The notes under the pieces are model-generated. The model did not search any database, was not told the DNA's origin, and saw only the letters and a list, made by a program, of their open reading frames with translations. Both the position numbers and the translations under genes were made by a program. Source: Streptomyces tirandamycinicus (GTDB taxonomy: Bacteria; Actinomycetota; Actinomycetes; Streptomycetales; Streptomycetaceae). Taken from it: 64,000 bases of DNA. The stretch lies in assembly GCF_003097515.1 (NCBI RefSeq), contig NZ_CP029188.1, positions 5,405,001 through 5,469,000 of the forward strand, given 5' to 3'. Below are positions 1 to 8,504 of this stretch, one piece after another. The first letter of the stretch is position 1, and each line of letters starts with the position of its first letter.

Positions 1-365
1 CGTCCGACCAGGACACGCGCGAGTGGACCGCCCTCTGGAAGGCGCTCCCCAAGGTGGTGTTCTCCACCACCCTGTCGGCGGTGGAGGGCAACGCCCGCCT
101 GGCCTCCGGCAGTCCGGCCGAGGAGATCGAGCGGCTGCGGGCCGAGCCGGGCGACGGCGAGATCGCGATCGGCGGTGCGAGGCTCGCCGCCGAGATCGCC
201 GCGGCGGGCCTGATCGACGAGTACCGGGCCATGGTCCATCCGGTACTGGTCGGCGGCGGTATCCCGTTCTTTCCCCGGGACGAGCGCAGGGTGGATCTCG
301 AACTCGCGGAGACCCGGACCTTCGGCTCGGGCGTCGCCTGTCTCCGTTACCGCGTGCGGCGCTGA
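1..365 (+). CDS. RibD C-terminal / dihydrofolate reductase-like protein (5' truncated by window)
   Basis: The open frame runs into the window edge, so only about the last 120 residues are present. They read as the C-terminal half of the RibD_C/DHFR fold: a beta strand ending VVFSTTLS, a segment IAIGGARLAAEIAAAGLIDEYRAMVHPVLVGGG, and a final strand. The family uses NADPH to reduce pteridine- or pyrimidine-like substrates. Actinomycete stand-alone members are mostly uncharacterised, so the substrate is unknown. A strong hairpin follows the stop. A second family member lies at 41740-42342. Confidence 0.85.
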   Translation, partial: SDQDTREWTALWKALPKVVFSTTLSAVEGNARLASGSPAEEIERLRAEPGDGEIAIGGARLAAEIAAAGLIDEYRAMVHPVLVGGGIPFFPRDERRVDLELAETRTFGSGVACLRYRVRR

Positions 366-371
366 ACGGCA

Positions 372-388
372 CAGGGGCGAAGCCCCTG
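372..388 (+). terminator. Hairpin terminator after the RibD-like gene
   Basis: CAGGGGC, loop GAA, GCCCCTG: a perfect 7-bp stem starting 7 nt after the stop codon. There is no U tract, as is common for Streptomyces terminators. The gene on the other side (stop at 567) converges on it, so it could serve both directions. Confidence 0.6.
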
Positions 389-566
389 AACGCTGCTCCG
401 CCGCCGCCTTCGGGCCGCGACCGTCAACGGCCTTGCTCAGGCACGGTCTCAGCACGCCCCCGCGCACGCAGGGGCTACGCCTACGCTTCCATTGGGGCTG
501 CGGCTCGCCCCCGCGGCCCGGTACTCCGGGACGGTGGCCGGCTGGCGGGTCGCCCAGCGTGGTGAT

Positions 567-1325
567 TCATTGGTTCGCGTAGTCGTCGACCAGCGTGGTG
601 ATGAGCGTGCGCAGGGCGTCGGCCCGGTGCCGGTCCTCGTGCTGGGCGCGCAGGGCTTCGTCGGTGGCGCGGAGCCGGGCAAGGGCGGCCGGTTCGCCGT
701 CCACCAGGTCGTCGATCACCGGGGTGGTGATCAGGTCCAGGCACTCGGTGAGCAGGCGGCGGGTGGCGGGGGAGGGCGGGGTGGGGTCGGGGGTGGTGAA
801 CTCGGTGGTCAGGTAGCGGGCCGGGTCGGTCAGGCTCCAGCCGACGACCGTGCCGTGCTGGACGAGGAGTGCCACGTCGGGGGCGATGCCGATGCCCGCT
901 TCCAGTGGCTCGTCGAGGACGTCGAGATCGCGCAGACAGGCCAGTACGGAGTCCCCGGGGGCACGGCACAGTACCGTGCACATCTCCTGCCGGAAGTCGC
1001 GGACCTCGTCTGCACGGAGTCCGCCGGGGCGTATCCCGGGCAGGTTGGGAAGCCGGGGGACGGCTTCGGCGTCCGCGGAGACGTACGGCATCTGCAACTC
1101 GGCCCCGACCAGATTCCGGCTGTCCGGATCGAACCGGAGGACGTCGGGACTGTCCCACAGCCAGTCCCGGCTGCCGAACGTGGCCACCAGAAACCGCTCG
1201 CGTTCCTTCACGTCCGCGTGGTGAGCGAGGTCCACGGAGTTGCCCGTGAAGCGGGGCGTGAGGAGTAGCGGATCTTCTGTCACCGACGCGGTCCAGTCGC
1301 CGTCGAAGGTCAGTGTCATGGTCAT
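567..1325 (-). CDS. Candidate immunity protein for the adjacent Rhs toxin
   Basis: A 252-residue protein starting MTMTLTFDGDW at an ATG 8 nt after the stop of the Rhs toxin gene; a second ATG lies 6 nt further in. I do not recognise a domain family. It is soluble, with no signal peptide or membrane segment, moderately acidic, and rich in Asp and Leu near its C-terminus. In Rhs/YD polymorphic toxin loci the gene directly downstream of the toxin tip normally encodes the cognate immunity protein, which blocks the toxin in the cytoplasm. That role is inferred from position only. The gene could instead be an unrelated hypothetical caught at the end of the operon. Confidence 0.6.
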   Translation of the reverse strand: MTMTLTFDGDWTASVTEDPLLLTPRFTGNSVDLAHHADVKERERFLVATFGSRDWLWDSPDVLRFDPDSRNLVGAELQMPYVSADAEAVPRLPNLPGIRPGGLRADEVRDFRQEMCTVLCRAPGDSVLACLRDLDVLDEPLEAGIGIAPDVALLVQHGTVVGWSLTDPARYLTTEFTTPDPTPPSPATRRLLTECLDLITTPVIDDLVDGEPAALARLRATDEALRAQHEDRHRADALRTLITTLVDDYANQ

Positions 1326-1332
1326 TACCGCC

Positions 1333-4300
1333 TCATCTGATCTGCACGCCTGGAGCCATGTAGCCGTCCTTGGCAGGAATTTTGCCCTCCACAATGTCCT
1401 TATGGGTCACTGGCGCACCGGGGTCCGTGGGTTTGCCGTCGAGCGCCTCCGCCCCTGAGTCGCCCTTGATGCCCGATGGTCCGTACGCCGTGATGGCCTG
1501 GCCCTGGCTGCTGCCGGGCCCATGGATCACGACGACGTCGTCGCCCTGTCGGAAGATGAGCTTCCCGGCCGTGCCCGTCGACTGGTACACCGCGTCCGGT
1601 TGTTTGAGGATCTCCAGCACTCGCTCGTCGGTGAAGGCGTGCATCTCGTCCCCGTGGTACTTGGCGTGCTTCTTGAACTCGCCGTTCTGCGCCCTGTCGA
1701 TGACATCGTCCACGACCTTGTCGAGCCGCTTCCGGGCCTTCTCCTCCTTCGTGTACTTGGGCATGAGCCCCAGCGGGTCGCACGTCGTGTACGGGTTGTC
1801 CACATAGCCGACGGGGTTCGGCGCGGGAGCGAGCCCGAGCGGGTCGGGGGAGGCGTAGCGGCCGGTCTCGGGATCGTAGTGGCGGAAGCAGTTGTAGTGG
1901 AGGCCGGTCTCGGGGTCGTAGTACTGGCCGGGGAAGCGGAGCGGGGTGTAGGCGCTGCTGTCGCGGGCCCAGGCGGTGGTGCCCCAGAGCGTGCTCCGGC
2001 TGCGCCAGGCCAAGTCGCCGGACTCGTCGATCAGCTCGGTGGGGGTGCCGACCAGGTCGGTGGCGATGGCGAAGAACCGGCGGTCGATCTCTTCCTGGCG
2101 GTCGTCGGCCGTCAGGAGGCGCTCGGTCTGGGTCAGCGGGACGACGTCCCGGTGGTCCCAGGTGAGGGTGACCGAGTGGGGCGCGTCCGGCTGGTGTGTG
2201 GTCTGTTCGCACATGGTGAGGCCGTCCCAGGTGAAACGGATCTCCTCGACCACGCTCTCGCCATCGGCCGCCAAGCGCTGCTTGGCGGTGCGCCGGCCCA
2301 GCGGGTCGTAGCGATACCGCCACCGGGTCCCGTCCGGGGTGGTGACGGAGGTGAGGCGGTTCTCCGTGTCCCACTCGTAGCGCCAGGTGTCGGGCTTGCG
2401 GGAGAGGCGGGTCTTCTGGCGCAGGGTGATGCGGCCGAGAGTGTCGTACTCGAAGCGGACGCCTCCGGCATGGGTGATGCTGGTGCCGTCGTAGGCGCGT
2501 GGCCCGATGGCCTCGTGGCCCGGGTGCCGGTCCGGCCAGGACGCCGAGGTCTGGTTGCCCGCTGGGTCGTACGCGTACCGCTCCGTCCATCCGGGGGCAT
2601 GGACAGCCGTGACCCGGCCCACTGGGTCCAGTTCGAAGGTGCGGGTGCCCGACAGCAGGTCCGCGACGGAGAGCAGACGTCCGTCGGCCCGGTAGGCGTA
2701 GGAACGGCTGTTGACGGCCCGGACTCCGGCGGTGACGTACTGTTCGGCGAGCCGTCCGGCCTCGTTCCAGACCGACGTCATGGTGATCGCGTTCCCGAAG
2801 ACGCGGGTCAGCTCACGGCCGGCGGCGTCGTGGGTGAAGTCGATCCACCGGTCACCCGTGGTCAGCCGCGCGGGAAATCCGTCGGAGCCGTAGGCGTAGG
2901 TGGTGACATGGCCGGTGGGGGTCGTTCGGCGGACGCGTCGTCCCAGTTCGTCGTACGAGTAGATGAGCGGGCGGCCGTCCACCAGCTCCGTCTTGACCTG
3001 ACCGCGGCGGTTGTACTGGTAACGGAGCTGGCTCTCCGGTCCCACCGCTTCCAGGAGGCGGCCCGCCGGGTCGTACGCATAGGTCGTCACTCGGCCGTCG
3101 ACGTTCTTCCGGAGCACCTGGCCGAGTTGGTCGCGTTCGAACGAGATGGTCCCGCCGAGCGCGTCGGCCCGCTTGATGAGCCGGCCAGCAGCGTCCAGAC
3201 GGTAGGTCGAGGTGCGCCCGTCGAAGTCGGTCTCGGACACGATGTTGCCCACCGCGTCGTACTCGTAGGTCCAGGTCAGCCCCCGCGGATCGGTGACCCG
3301 GGTGAGGCGCAGGTCGTTGTCGTGCTCGAACTCGTAGCGGCCGCCGTCGGGCCGGACGGTGGCGAGCGGGAGGTCGAAGTGGGTGTACTCGTAGTGTGAG
3401 GCGCCGTGGGAGGCATCGATGTGCGTCAGACAGTTGCCCTCGCCGTCGTAGCTCCATGACTCGGTGCTGCCGTCCGGGCCAGTGCGGCGGGCGAGCTGCC
3501 CGTCCGCGTTCCATTCCAACAGGGTGACACCGCCCGTCGGGTCGGTGATACGAACCGGACGGCCGAGCCCGTCCCGCTCGGTGCGGGTGATGGCGCCGGA
3601 CGGGGAGCTCACCTCCACGATCAACCCCGCCGCGTCGCACACCACCGAGGCCGTGTCTTCGAGGGCGTCCGTGACCCGGGTGAGGCGGCCGGCGTCGTCG
3701 TAGACGGAACGGGTTGTCCTACCGGTCGGGTCGATGACCGCGATGCGGTTGCCGCGCTCGTCGTACGCGTAGGTCGTGCGGGCGCCGTCCGGCCCCACGA
3801 CTTCCGTTGGCAGCCCGTGTGGGCTGCGCTCGATGCGCAGTTCGGTGCCGTCCGGGCGGACCACGGAGACCAGCCGACCGTCCCCGTCGTAGGCGTGGGC
3901 GGTGGTGTGGCCGAGTGGGTCGGTGCGGGTGAGGAGGTTGCCGTGGGTGTCGTAGGTGTAGCGGGTGGTGTGGCCCAGGGGGTCGGTGGTGGCGAGGACC
4001 CGGCAGCGGTGGTCGACCAGGTGGCGGGTGGTGTGGCCGTCGGCGGTGGTGAGGGTGGTGGCGCGGTGGCCGGTCTCGGGGTCGGGTTCGGAGTAGGCCA
4101 GGGTGATCTGGACGTGGCCGGCTTCGCCGCCTTCGGCGATGACGCGGTCGCGGTCGTCGTAGGCGTAGTCGTAGCGGCTGTTGTTGGAGTCGATCCAGGC
4201 GGTGACGCGGCGACGGTCGTCGTAGACGAAGGTGGTGGTGGCGCCTGAGGGTTTGGTGACGGTGGTGAGGTTGCCGTCCTGGTAGCCGTAGCGCATCAAG

Positions 4301-6090
4301 GGGAGATCCGTGCCCGCCTCGCCCGCGCCGGTCAGGGACAGCGCGGTGATCCGGCCCTCGGCGGTGGTCAGTTTCACGTGGTGTCCGGCCCAGTGGACCA
4401 GGGCCAGCGGCAGACCGTCGTCGGTGCGGTCGACGGTGATGGTGTGGCCGTTGCGTTCGGTGACGGACGTCAGCCAGGCGGTGCCGTCGCCTCCGGGTTC
4501 GCCGCCGGGCGGGGCGGTGAAGTGGAAGGTGAGCCCGGTGTCGGGGTCGGTGACCGTGTAGTCGCCGTCCGCGCCCCGGGCCAGTTGGGTGCGGGCAGTG
4601 CCCGACTCGGGACGAGTGGGCGCGCCGGGGACGGGGTGCGGGTAGGGGACGAGGCGGCCGTCGGCGGTGACGTGGACGACGCCGACGGGGTCGATCTCCA
4701 AACGCTCGTCGACGGTGGACGTCCAGGAAGGGCCGAGGAAGCGGCCGGCCGTGCAGCCGGACTCGGTACGGCGGCTGAAGACCAGGGGCAGGATGCCGGG
4801 GACCGCCAGGTCGGTCTGGGGCAGGAACATCCGGCCGGAGGCGAGGTCGACGGGGTCGGTGCCGTCGGTGGTGCGCTCGCTGTCGGGGCGGTTGTGGGTG
4901 CCGTCGGGGGCGTCGTCGACCAGCTTGCGCGCGCGTGCGGCGTCGGCGGCGATGCGCACGCCCTTGACGGCGGCGCCACCTCCGCCGGTGGCCACGGCCA
5001 GCGCGGCATCCGGCAGCAGCCGGCCGAAGCCCTCATAAGGGTCCTTCATGAAGTCGCTGATCATCTGCTTGCCGGTGCCGACCGGGTCGTTGGCGGCGAC
5101 CACCAGTCCGGCGGCGAGGCTGTTGAGGTTGGTGGCGTACTCAGCCGGGTGGGTCAGGTTGTACGGGTCCAGCGGGTTGATCCCGCGCACGAAGTTCACC
5201 AGGCCCGCGGTGCCCTTGATGAGGCCGCCGCCGACGTGGTCGCCCATGATCTGCAGTTCCTGGAGACCGTCGCCCGCCTGCTGCGCGTACGACGGCTTCC
5301 CGGGTGCCAGGTCCCGCGCGGCACGGACCGCGCTACGGGCGGTCTCCGCGGCCGTGTTCCGCTGCTTGCGGGCATCGGCGAGGATGTCCTGCGCCTCCTG
5401 CATCAGCTTCTTGCCCGGGTCGTCGAACGTCGAGGCGGGGCGCGGCGGAAGTGTGGACGGGTCGCGCTGGTCGGCGGGCTTGGCGTTGTAGCCGTCGACG
5501 GCCTTGTTGTAGTCGTCGACCTTCTTGCGGTGCGCGTCGGCGGCGTCCTCGGAGGCCTTCACGCCCTCCTTCCACTTGTCGATCGCCGTCTGCGCCTGCT
5601 CCTGCGCCCACGTCACGGTTCCGGCGAACGCCTCCAGTGCGCCCGCCGCCTTCTCGCACGCGTCCGCACCGGTGAACCACCTCGGCGGCTGGGTGCCCAC
5701 CGCCTTGCGCAGTGCCTCGGCCGCCTCGCCCTTCAACCGCGAGGAGTCCAGCCACTTCAGTCCGCTGCCGGCGTCGTCGAACGCCTTCTGGAAACCGCGC
5801 AGCTTCTGGGCGGTGGCGCGCAGCTTGTCCGGGCTGCCGTAGATCAGCCTGGTCTTGTCCTCGGTCTGCCCGAGGTCCATCTCGTCGACCTCGGCGCCCA
5901 TCCGGTCGGCCACCGAGCGGGACTGCTCACGCACCCAGTCCGCACCGGACTCCCAGCCGACGTCGTCCATCCGGTCGGCGGTCCACTTCCCGGCGTCCTC
6001 GACCCGGTTGCCGACCCACTCGACACCGTCCTCGACCGCGCCCTCCACCGAGTCGGGAGTGATGTCACTGATGAAGTCGCCGATGCCCAC
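1333..6090 (-). CDS. Rhs/YD-repeat polymorphic toxin with variable C-terminal tip
   Basis: A 1585-residue protein with a GTG start 2 nt after the WXG-like gene. Residues 1-300 are helical and resemble the N-termini of ESX-type LXG/WXG toxins. A DUF6531 entry motif (DPVDLASGR) sits near residue 412. A long run of RHS/YD repeats follows (YxYDxxGR-type units), ending in the Rhs core motif with RYASPDPLGL and a final CDPLGL. The core forms a closed cocoon in the family. The last ~143 residues (about 1443-1585) are the variable tip: a charged helix, then a His-rich stretch (HAKYHGDEMHAF), FRQGDDVVVIHG and ITAYGPSG. This looks compatible with a BECR-type RNase fold, but that is a guess. No signal peptide is visible; export probably depends on a type VII or similar system not in the window. 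Confidence 0.9.
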   Translation of the reverse strand: MGIGDFISDITPDSVEGAVEDGVEWVGNRVEDAGKWTADRMDDVGWESGADWVREQSRSVADRMGAEVDEMDLGQTEDKTRLIYGSPDKLRATAQKLRGFQKAFDDAGSGLKWLDSSRLKGEAAEALRKAVGTQPPRWFTGADACEKAAGALEAFAGTVTWAQEQAQTAIDKWKEGVKASEDAADAHRKKVDDYNKAVDGYNAKPADQRDPSTLPPRPASTFDDPGKKLMQEAQDILADARKQRNTAAETARSAVRAARDLAPGKPSYAQQAGDGLQELQIMGDHVGGGLIKGTAGLVNFVRGINPLDPYNLTHPAEYATNLNSLAAGLVVAANDPVGTGKQMISDFMKDPYEGFGRLLPDAALAVATGGGGAAVKGVRIAADAARARKLVDDAPDGTHNRPDSERTTDGTDPVDLASGRMFLPQTDLAVPGILPLVFSRRTESGCTAGRFLGPSWTSTVDERLEIDPVGVVHVTADGRLVPYPHPVPGAPTRPESGTARTQLARGADGDYTVTDPDTGLTFHFTAPPGGEPGGDGTAWLTSVTERNGHTITVDRTDDGLPLALVHWAGHHVKLTTAEGRITALSLTGAGEAGTDLPLMRYGYQDGNLTTVTKPSGATTTFVYDDRRRVTAWIDSNNSRYDYAYDDRDRVIAEGGEAGHVQITLAYSEPDPETGHRATTLTTADGHTTRHLVDHRCRVLATTDPLGHTTRYTYDTHGNLLTRTDPLGHTTAHAYDGDGRLVSVVRPDGTELRIERSPHGLPTEVVGPDGARTTYAYDERGNRIAVIDPTGRTTRSVYDDAGRLTRVTDALEDTASVVCDAAGLIVEVSSPSGAITRTERDGLGRPVRITDPTGGVTLLEWNADGQLARRTGPDGSTESWSYDGEGNCLTHIDASHGASHYEYTHFDLPLATVRPDGGRYEFEHDNDLRLTRVTDPRGLTWTYEYDAVGNIVSETDFDGRTSTYRLDAAGRLIKRADALGGTISFERDQLGQVLRKNVDGRVTTYAYDPAGRLLEAVGPESQLRYQYNRRGQVKTELVDGRPLIYSYDELGRRVRRTTPTGHVTTYAYGSDGFPARLTTGDRWIDFTHDAAGRELTRVFGNAITMTSVWNEAGRLAEQYVTAGVRAVNSRSYAYRADGRLLSVADLLSGTRTFELDPVGRVTAVHAPGWTERYAYDPAGNQTSASWPDRHPGHEAIGPRAYDGTSITHAGGVRFEYDTLGRITLRQKTRLSRKPDTWRYEWDTENRLTSVTTPDGTRWRYRYDPLGRRTAKQRLAADGESVVEEIRFTWDGLTMCEQTTHQPDAPHSVTLTWDHRDVVPLTQTERLLTADDRQEEIDRRFFAIATDLVGTPTELIDESGDLAWRSRSTLWGTTAWARDSSAYTPLRFPGQYYDPETGLHYNCFRHYDPETGRYASPDPLGLAPAPNPVGYVDNPYTTCDPLGLMPKYTKEEKARKRLDKVVDDVIDRAQNGEFKKHAKYHGDEMHAFTDERVLEILKQPDAVYQSTGTAGKLIFRQGDDVVVIHGPGSSQGQAITAYGPSGIKGDSGAEALDGKPTDPGAPVTHKDIVEGKIPAKDGYMAPGVQIR

Positions 6091-6092
6091 GC

Positions 6093-6749
6093 TCAGTCGC
6101 CCCCGTTCTCAACCTGCTGCGCCTGCCGGGCGCGCTCCTCTGGCGACGGGCCGAAGGTGTCGTCCAGCGCCTGGTTCCACTGGTCGTCGGAGATGCCGAA
6201 CGCGTCGTTGAGCATCTGCGACTGCCGGCCACCCTGCCCCTCGGTCAGGACCGTGCGGCCGGTGTCCTTCCAGGTCTGCGCCATCTCCTGACCGGCCCGG
6301 TCGAACGACTCCGCGCTCCAGTCCGGGTTCAGACAGTCCGGAGTGAACACATCACCCCAGTCCTGCTGGGTGATCTCCTGCTCAGAGGCGTGCGGGTTGC
6401 CGCCCATCACGGAGTTCACGCCCACCTTGAGCGCGCCCTGGACGTACTGGTCGTGCTCCCACTGGGTGCCCGCCGCCAGCCCGAGGCGGTTGGCGATCTC
6501 GCCGGCGTCGCTCACCAGCGCGCGCACGCCCCACTCCCAGCGCTCCGAGAAGTCCTCGAAGTCGACCGACAGGCCGTGGTGCCCGGCCTCCATCCCCGTC
6601 ATCGACAGCTCGGAGAAGCCCTTGCCCATCACCGCACCGGTCGCGCCGCCCAGGTCGCTCAGCCCGTCGATGGTGGCGCCAACACCCTGCGTGAACCTCG
6701 CCACCGACGCCTTGTCGAAGTTCAGGTCCATCCCGTCACCCACGGCCAC
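6093..6749 (-). CDS. WXG100/ESX-like secretion partner of the Rhs toxin
   Basis: A 218-residue helical protein with a GTG start after GGAGGAGG; an in-frame GTG at 6743 is also well placed. It has a Gly/Phe-rich early segment (MGKGFSELSMTGMEAGHHGLSVDFEDFSERW) and a Trp-rich, acidic second half. The size and helical character fit the extended WXG100-like proteins encoded next to Streptomyces LXG/Rhs toxins, where they act as secretion chaperones or co-exported partners. It overlaps the upstream SseB-like gene by 14 nt and sits 2 nt before the toxin gene, so the three are almost certainly co-transcribed. The assignment rests on context more than on motifs. Confidence 0.65.
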   Translation of the reverse strand: MAVGDGMDLNFDKASVARFTQGVGATIDGLSDLGGATGAVMGKGFSELSMTGMEAGHHGLSVDFEDFSERWEWGVRALVSDAGEIANRLGLAAGTQWEHDQYVQGALKVGVNSVMGGNPHASEQEITQQDWGDVFTPDCLNPDWSAESFDRAGQEMAQTWKDTGRTVLTEGQGGRQSQMLNDAFGISDDQWNQALDDTFGPSPEERARQAQQVENGGD

Positions 6750-7155
6750 GTCCCTCCTCCGCCGTCTCGGTGTCTACGGCGGCGCCGTCCGGAACGATCC
6801 CGGTGACCGGCGGGAAGAACATCGACCCGTCCCCGCTGGCGATGTCCACCGCCAGACCGGTGGGCTCGCCCAGCGACGGCACGACCTCGTCCACGATGCG
6901 GGCGCCCAGGAGGGCCGCATACTCCATCGGACGGTCACCCGGCCCGTGGTGCACGGCGAACCGGGCCAGCGCCGTCTCGTCAGTGAAGCCGCAGATCCAC
7001 CGCACCCCACCCGAACGCGCCGACCACAGGCCCCCGTCGGAGGTGGGCACCAGCAGGATCGAGCGCCTCATCTCACCCACCAACGCCCGAGGGTCGCCGA
7101 CCCCCGCCCGCCGCTCGGCGATCCGCTCGGCAAACGCCGTCCTGGGCTGCTCCAC
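6736..7155 (-). CDS. SseB-like protein, first gene of the Rhs operon
   Basis: About 139 residues. I place the start at the GTG at 7155 because GGGAGG lies 6 nt upstream; a GTG at 7191 would add 12 residues but has no such site. The segment ILLVPTSDGGLWSARSGGVRWICGFTDETALARF resembles SseB/type III secretion-associated SseB domains, common beside actinomycete ESX and Rhs genes. Its biochemical role there is unknown. It overlaps the next gene by 14 nt, indicating translational coupling. An accessory or chaperone role for the toxin is inference. Confidence 0.65.
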   Translation of the reverse strand: MEQPRTAFAERIAERRAGVGDPRALVGEMRRSILLVPTSDGGLWSARSGGVRWICGFTDETALARFAVHHGPGDRPMEYAALLGARIVDEVVPSLGEPTGLAVDIASGDGSMFFPPVTGIVPDGAAVDTETAEEGRGRG

Positions 7156-7544
7156 GGCGGTCCCTCCCTCGTCCTCGGTCACTGATGGCACCGTAGAACA
7201 GACGCTTCGGGAGGTGCCGGTGGTTCTCTTGAGGGCTCACCAGGGTCCGCGCGGGGGGGCCGGTGTCCACGGGGGTGGTGGAGTGCGGCGGTACGAGCAG
7301 CCCGTGCACCGGGCTGTGCCTGCCGCGTCCGAGTCGCGGGACGCGGATGTCGCAGGAGCAAGAGGGCCTCGCGCTGAGGCACCTGGCTCTGATGCTCGAC
7401 CTACGCTCGTCCTGACGGCTTGTCAGTGATGTCGCAGCCGGAGGAGATGAGCGCACTGCGGGATTTCGGGCGGCCGATACCCGTCCGTCGATCATCCCGA
7501 CCAGGACTCGGCGTACACGTACGGTCTGTGCCATGCGGTGAACA
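7156..7544. other. Non-coding stretch upstream of the Rhs operon
   Basis: About 390 bases with no gene I can support on either strand. It should contain the Rhs operon promoter near 7160-7260, but no convincing -35/-10 pair stood out. It ends where the decayed MEDS-STAS sequence begins. Confidence 0.5.
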
Positions 7545-7915
7545 GTGCTTCGAGCAGTCGGCGCTGACAGCTTCTACGACCGCCGCCTGCGGGCACCGAC
7601 ATCCTCGACGCGCTGATCGGTGCTCGCCTGACGCGGGCGGGTGCCGCGTCTCGCTCCCACGCCAGGCCCGGGCTCTCGGTCGTGCCGCCAGCAGGTCCGC
7701 CCGGTTTCGGTCTGTCCGGACCGGCGGGCCGCGAGAGCCGCCGCGTGGCCGCCTCGGCGTCAGCCGCTCACGCGGGCCGGCCAACTCAGGGCACCACCCG
7801 GACCTGTGTCCCCCCTCGACCACCTCGACGTCGCCGCACTGGCCGACATTGCCCACGTGCATGCTGGAGCTCGTGCCCGAGCTGGAGCCGGCCGGTGGGA
7901 GATCGGCCGGTGACG
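7545..7915 (+). pseudogene. Decayed MEDS-STAS gene, relic of the copy at 10687
   Basis: Reading across frames on the plus strand recovers, in order, blocks matching the intact protein at 10687-11556: SFYDRRL (about 7570-7590), GTDILDALIGARLTRAG after a frameshift, GFGLSGPAGRESRRVAAS (about 7705-7757, matching GFRLVGSVGYESRHVVAS), DHLDVAALADIA (about 7817-7855, matching GHLDIAALADIV), and MLELVPELEPAG (about 7861-7896, matching MMQLFPELRAGL). At least three frame changes and internal losses separate the blocks, and the N-terminal MEDS half is gone. The sequence is clearly homologous but cannot encode a working protein. Confidence 0.75.
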
Positions 7916-8060
7916 ACGTACACACCGACCTCGGCGGCAAGCCGGGTCGATCCGTCGGCCACCATGGGCGGGCCCGAACGCCGGCACCCCGAGCCTCGGA
8001 CGGGCCGACGCGATCAGCTCACGCCGGCAGAGGGGATGTGCCGCTGTCACAGGCCCTGGG

Positions 8061-8504
8061 CTACACCCCGGTCGGCTCACCGCTCCCGTCACCTGCGGAG
8101 GGGTGGGTGATCGAGCCGTGTGCGGCTGTGCTGGTGGATGGGCCGTGAGTCATGGTGGTGAGCGCTTCGGCGGCGTTGGCGTGGACTGGCAGGACTGCGT
8201 CCACACCGGTCAGGACGAGCATCCGCATCAGGCGGTCGGGGACGTCCGCGAGTCCGAGTGCGCCGCCCAGCGCCTGGGTCGCGTGCCAGAGGCCGATGAG
8301 CGCGCTCAGACCGGCGGAGTCGCAGAAGCCGACCTGTGCCAGGTCCAGAACCAGGTGCGGACACCCTTGCTCGATGATTCCCGAGGCTTCGCGGCGCAGG
8401 GTGTCCGCGGTGCGTGTGTCCATGTCCCCGGCGACTGTGGCGATCGCGAGGCCTGGACGGGGGTGGTGGACAGTCAGGTGCAGCGTGGCGGGCACGTCGG
8501 TCAT
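8061..8504 (-). CDS. STAS-domain anti-sigma factor antagonist (RsbV/SpoIIAA-like)
   Basis: A 147-residue protein; the ATG overlaps the TGA of the PP2C gene (TGATG), with AGGAG just upstream. Residues about 7-115 form a STAS domain with the key segment LVLDLAQVGFCDSAGLSALIGL. The Ser in CDSAGL is the site phosphorylated by an RsbW-type kinase in this family. Unphosphorylated antagonist captures the kinase and frees the sigma factor. The last ~30 residues are a Ser/Thr/Gly-rich tail. Coupling to the phosphatase gene suggests they form one pair: the phosphatase should reactivate this protein. Confidence 0.88.
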   Translation of the reverse strand: MTDVPATLHLTVHHPRPGLAIATVAGDMDTRTADTLRREASGIIEQGCPHLVLDLAQVGFCDSAGLSALIGLWHATQALGGALGLADVPDRLMRMLVLTGVDAVLPVHANAAEALTTMTHGPSTSTAAHGSITHPSAGDGSGEPTGV

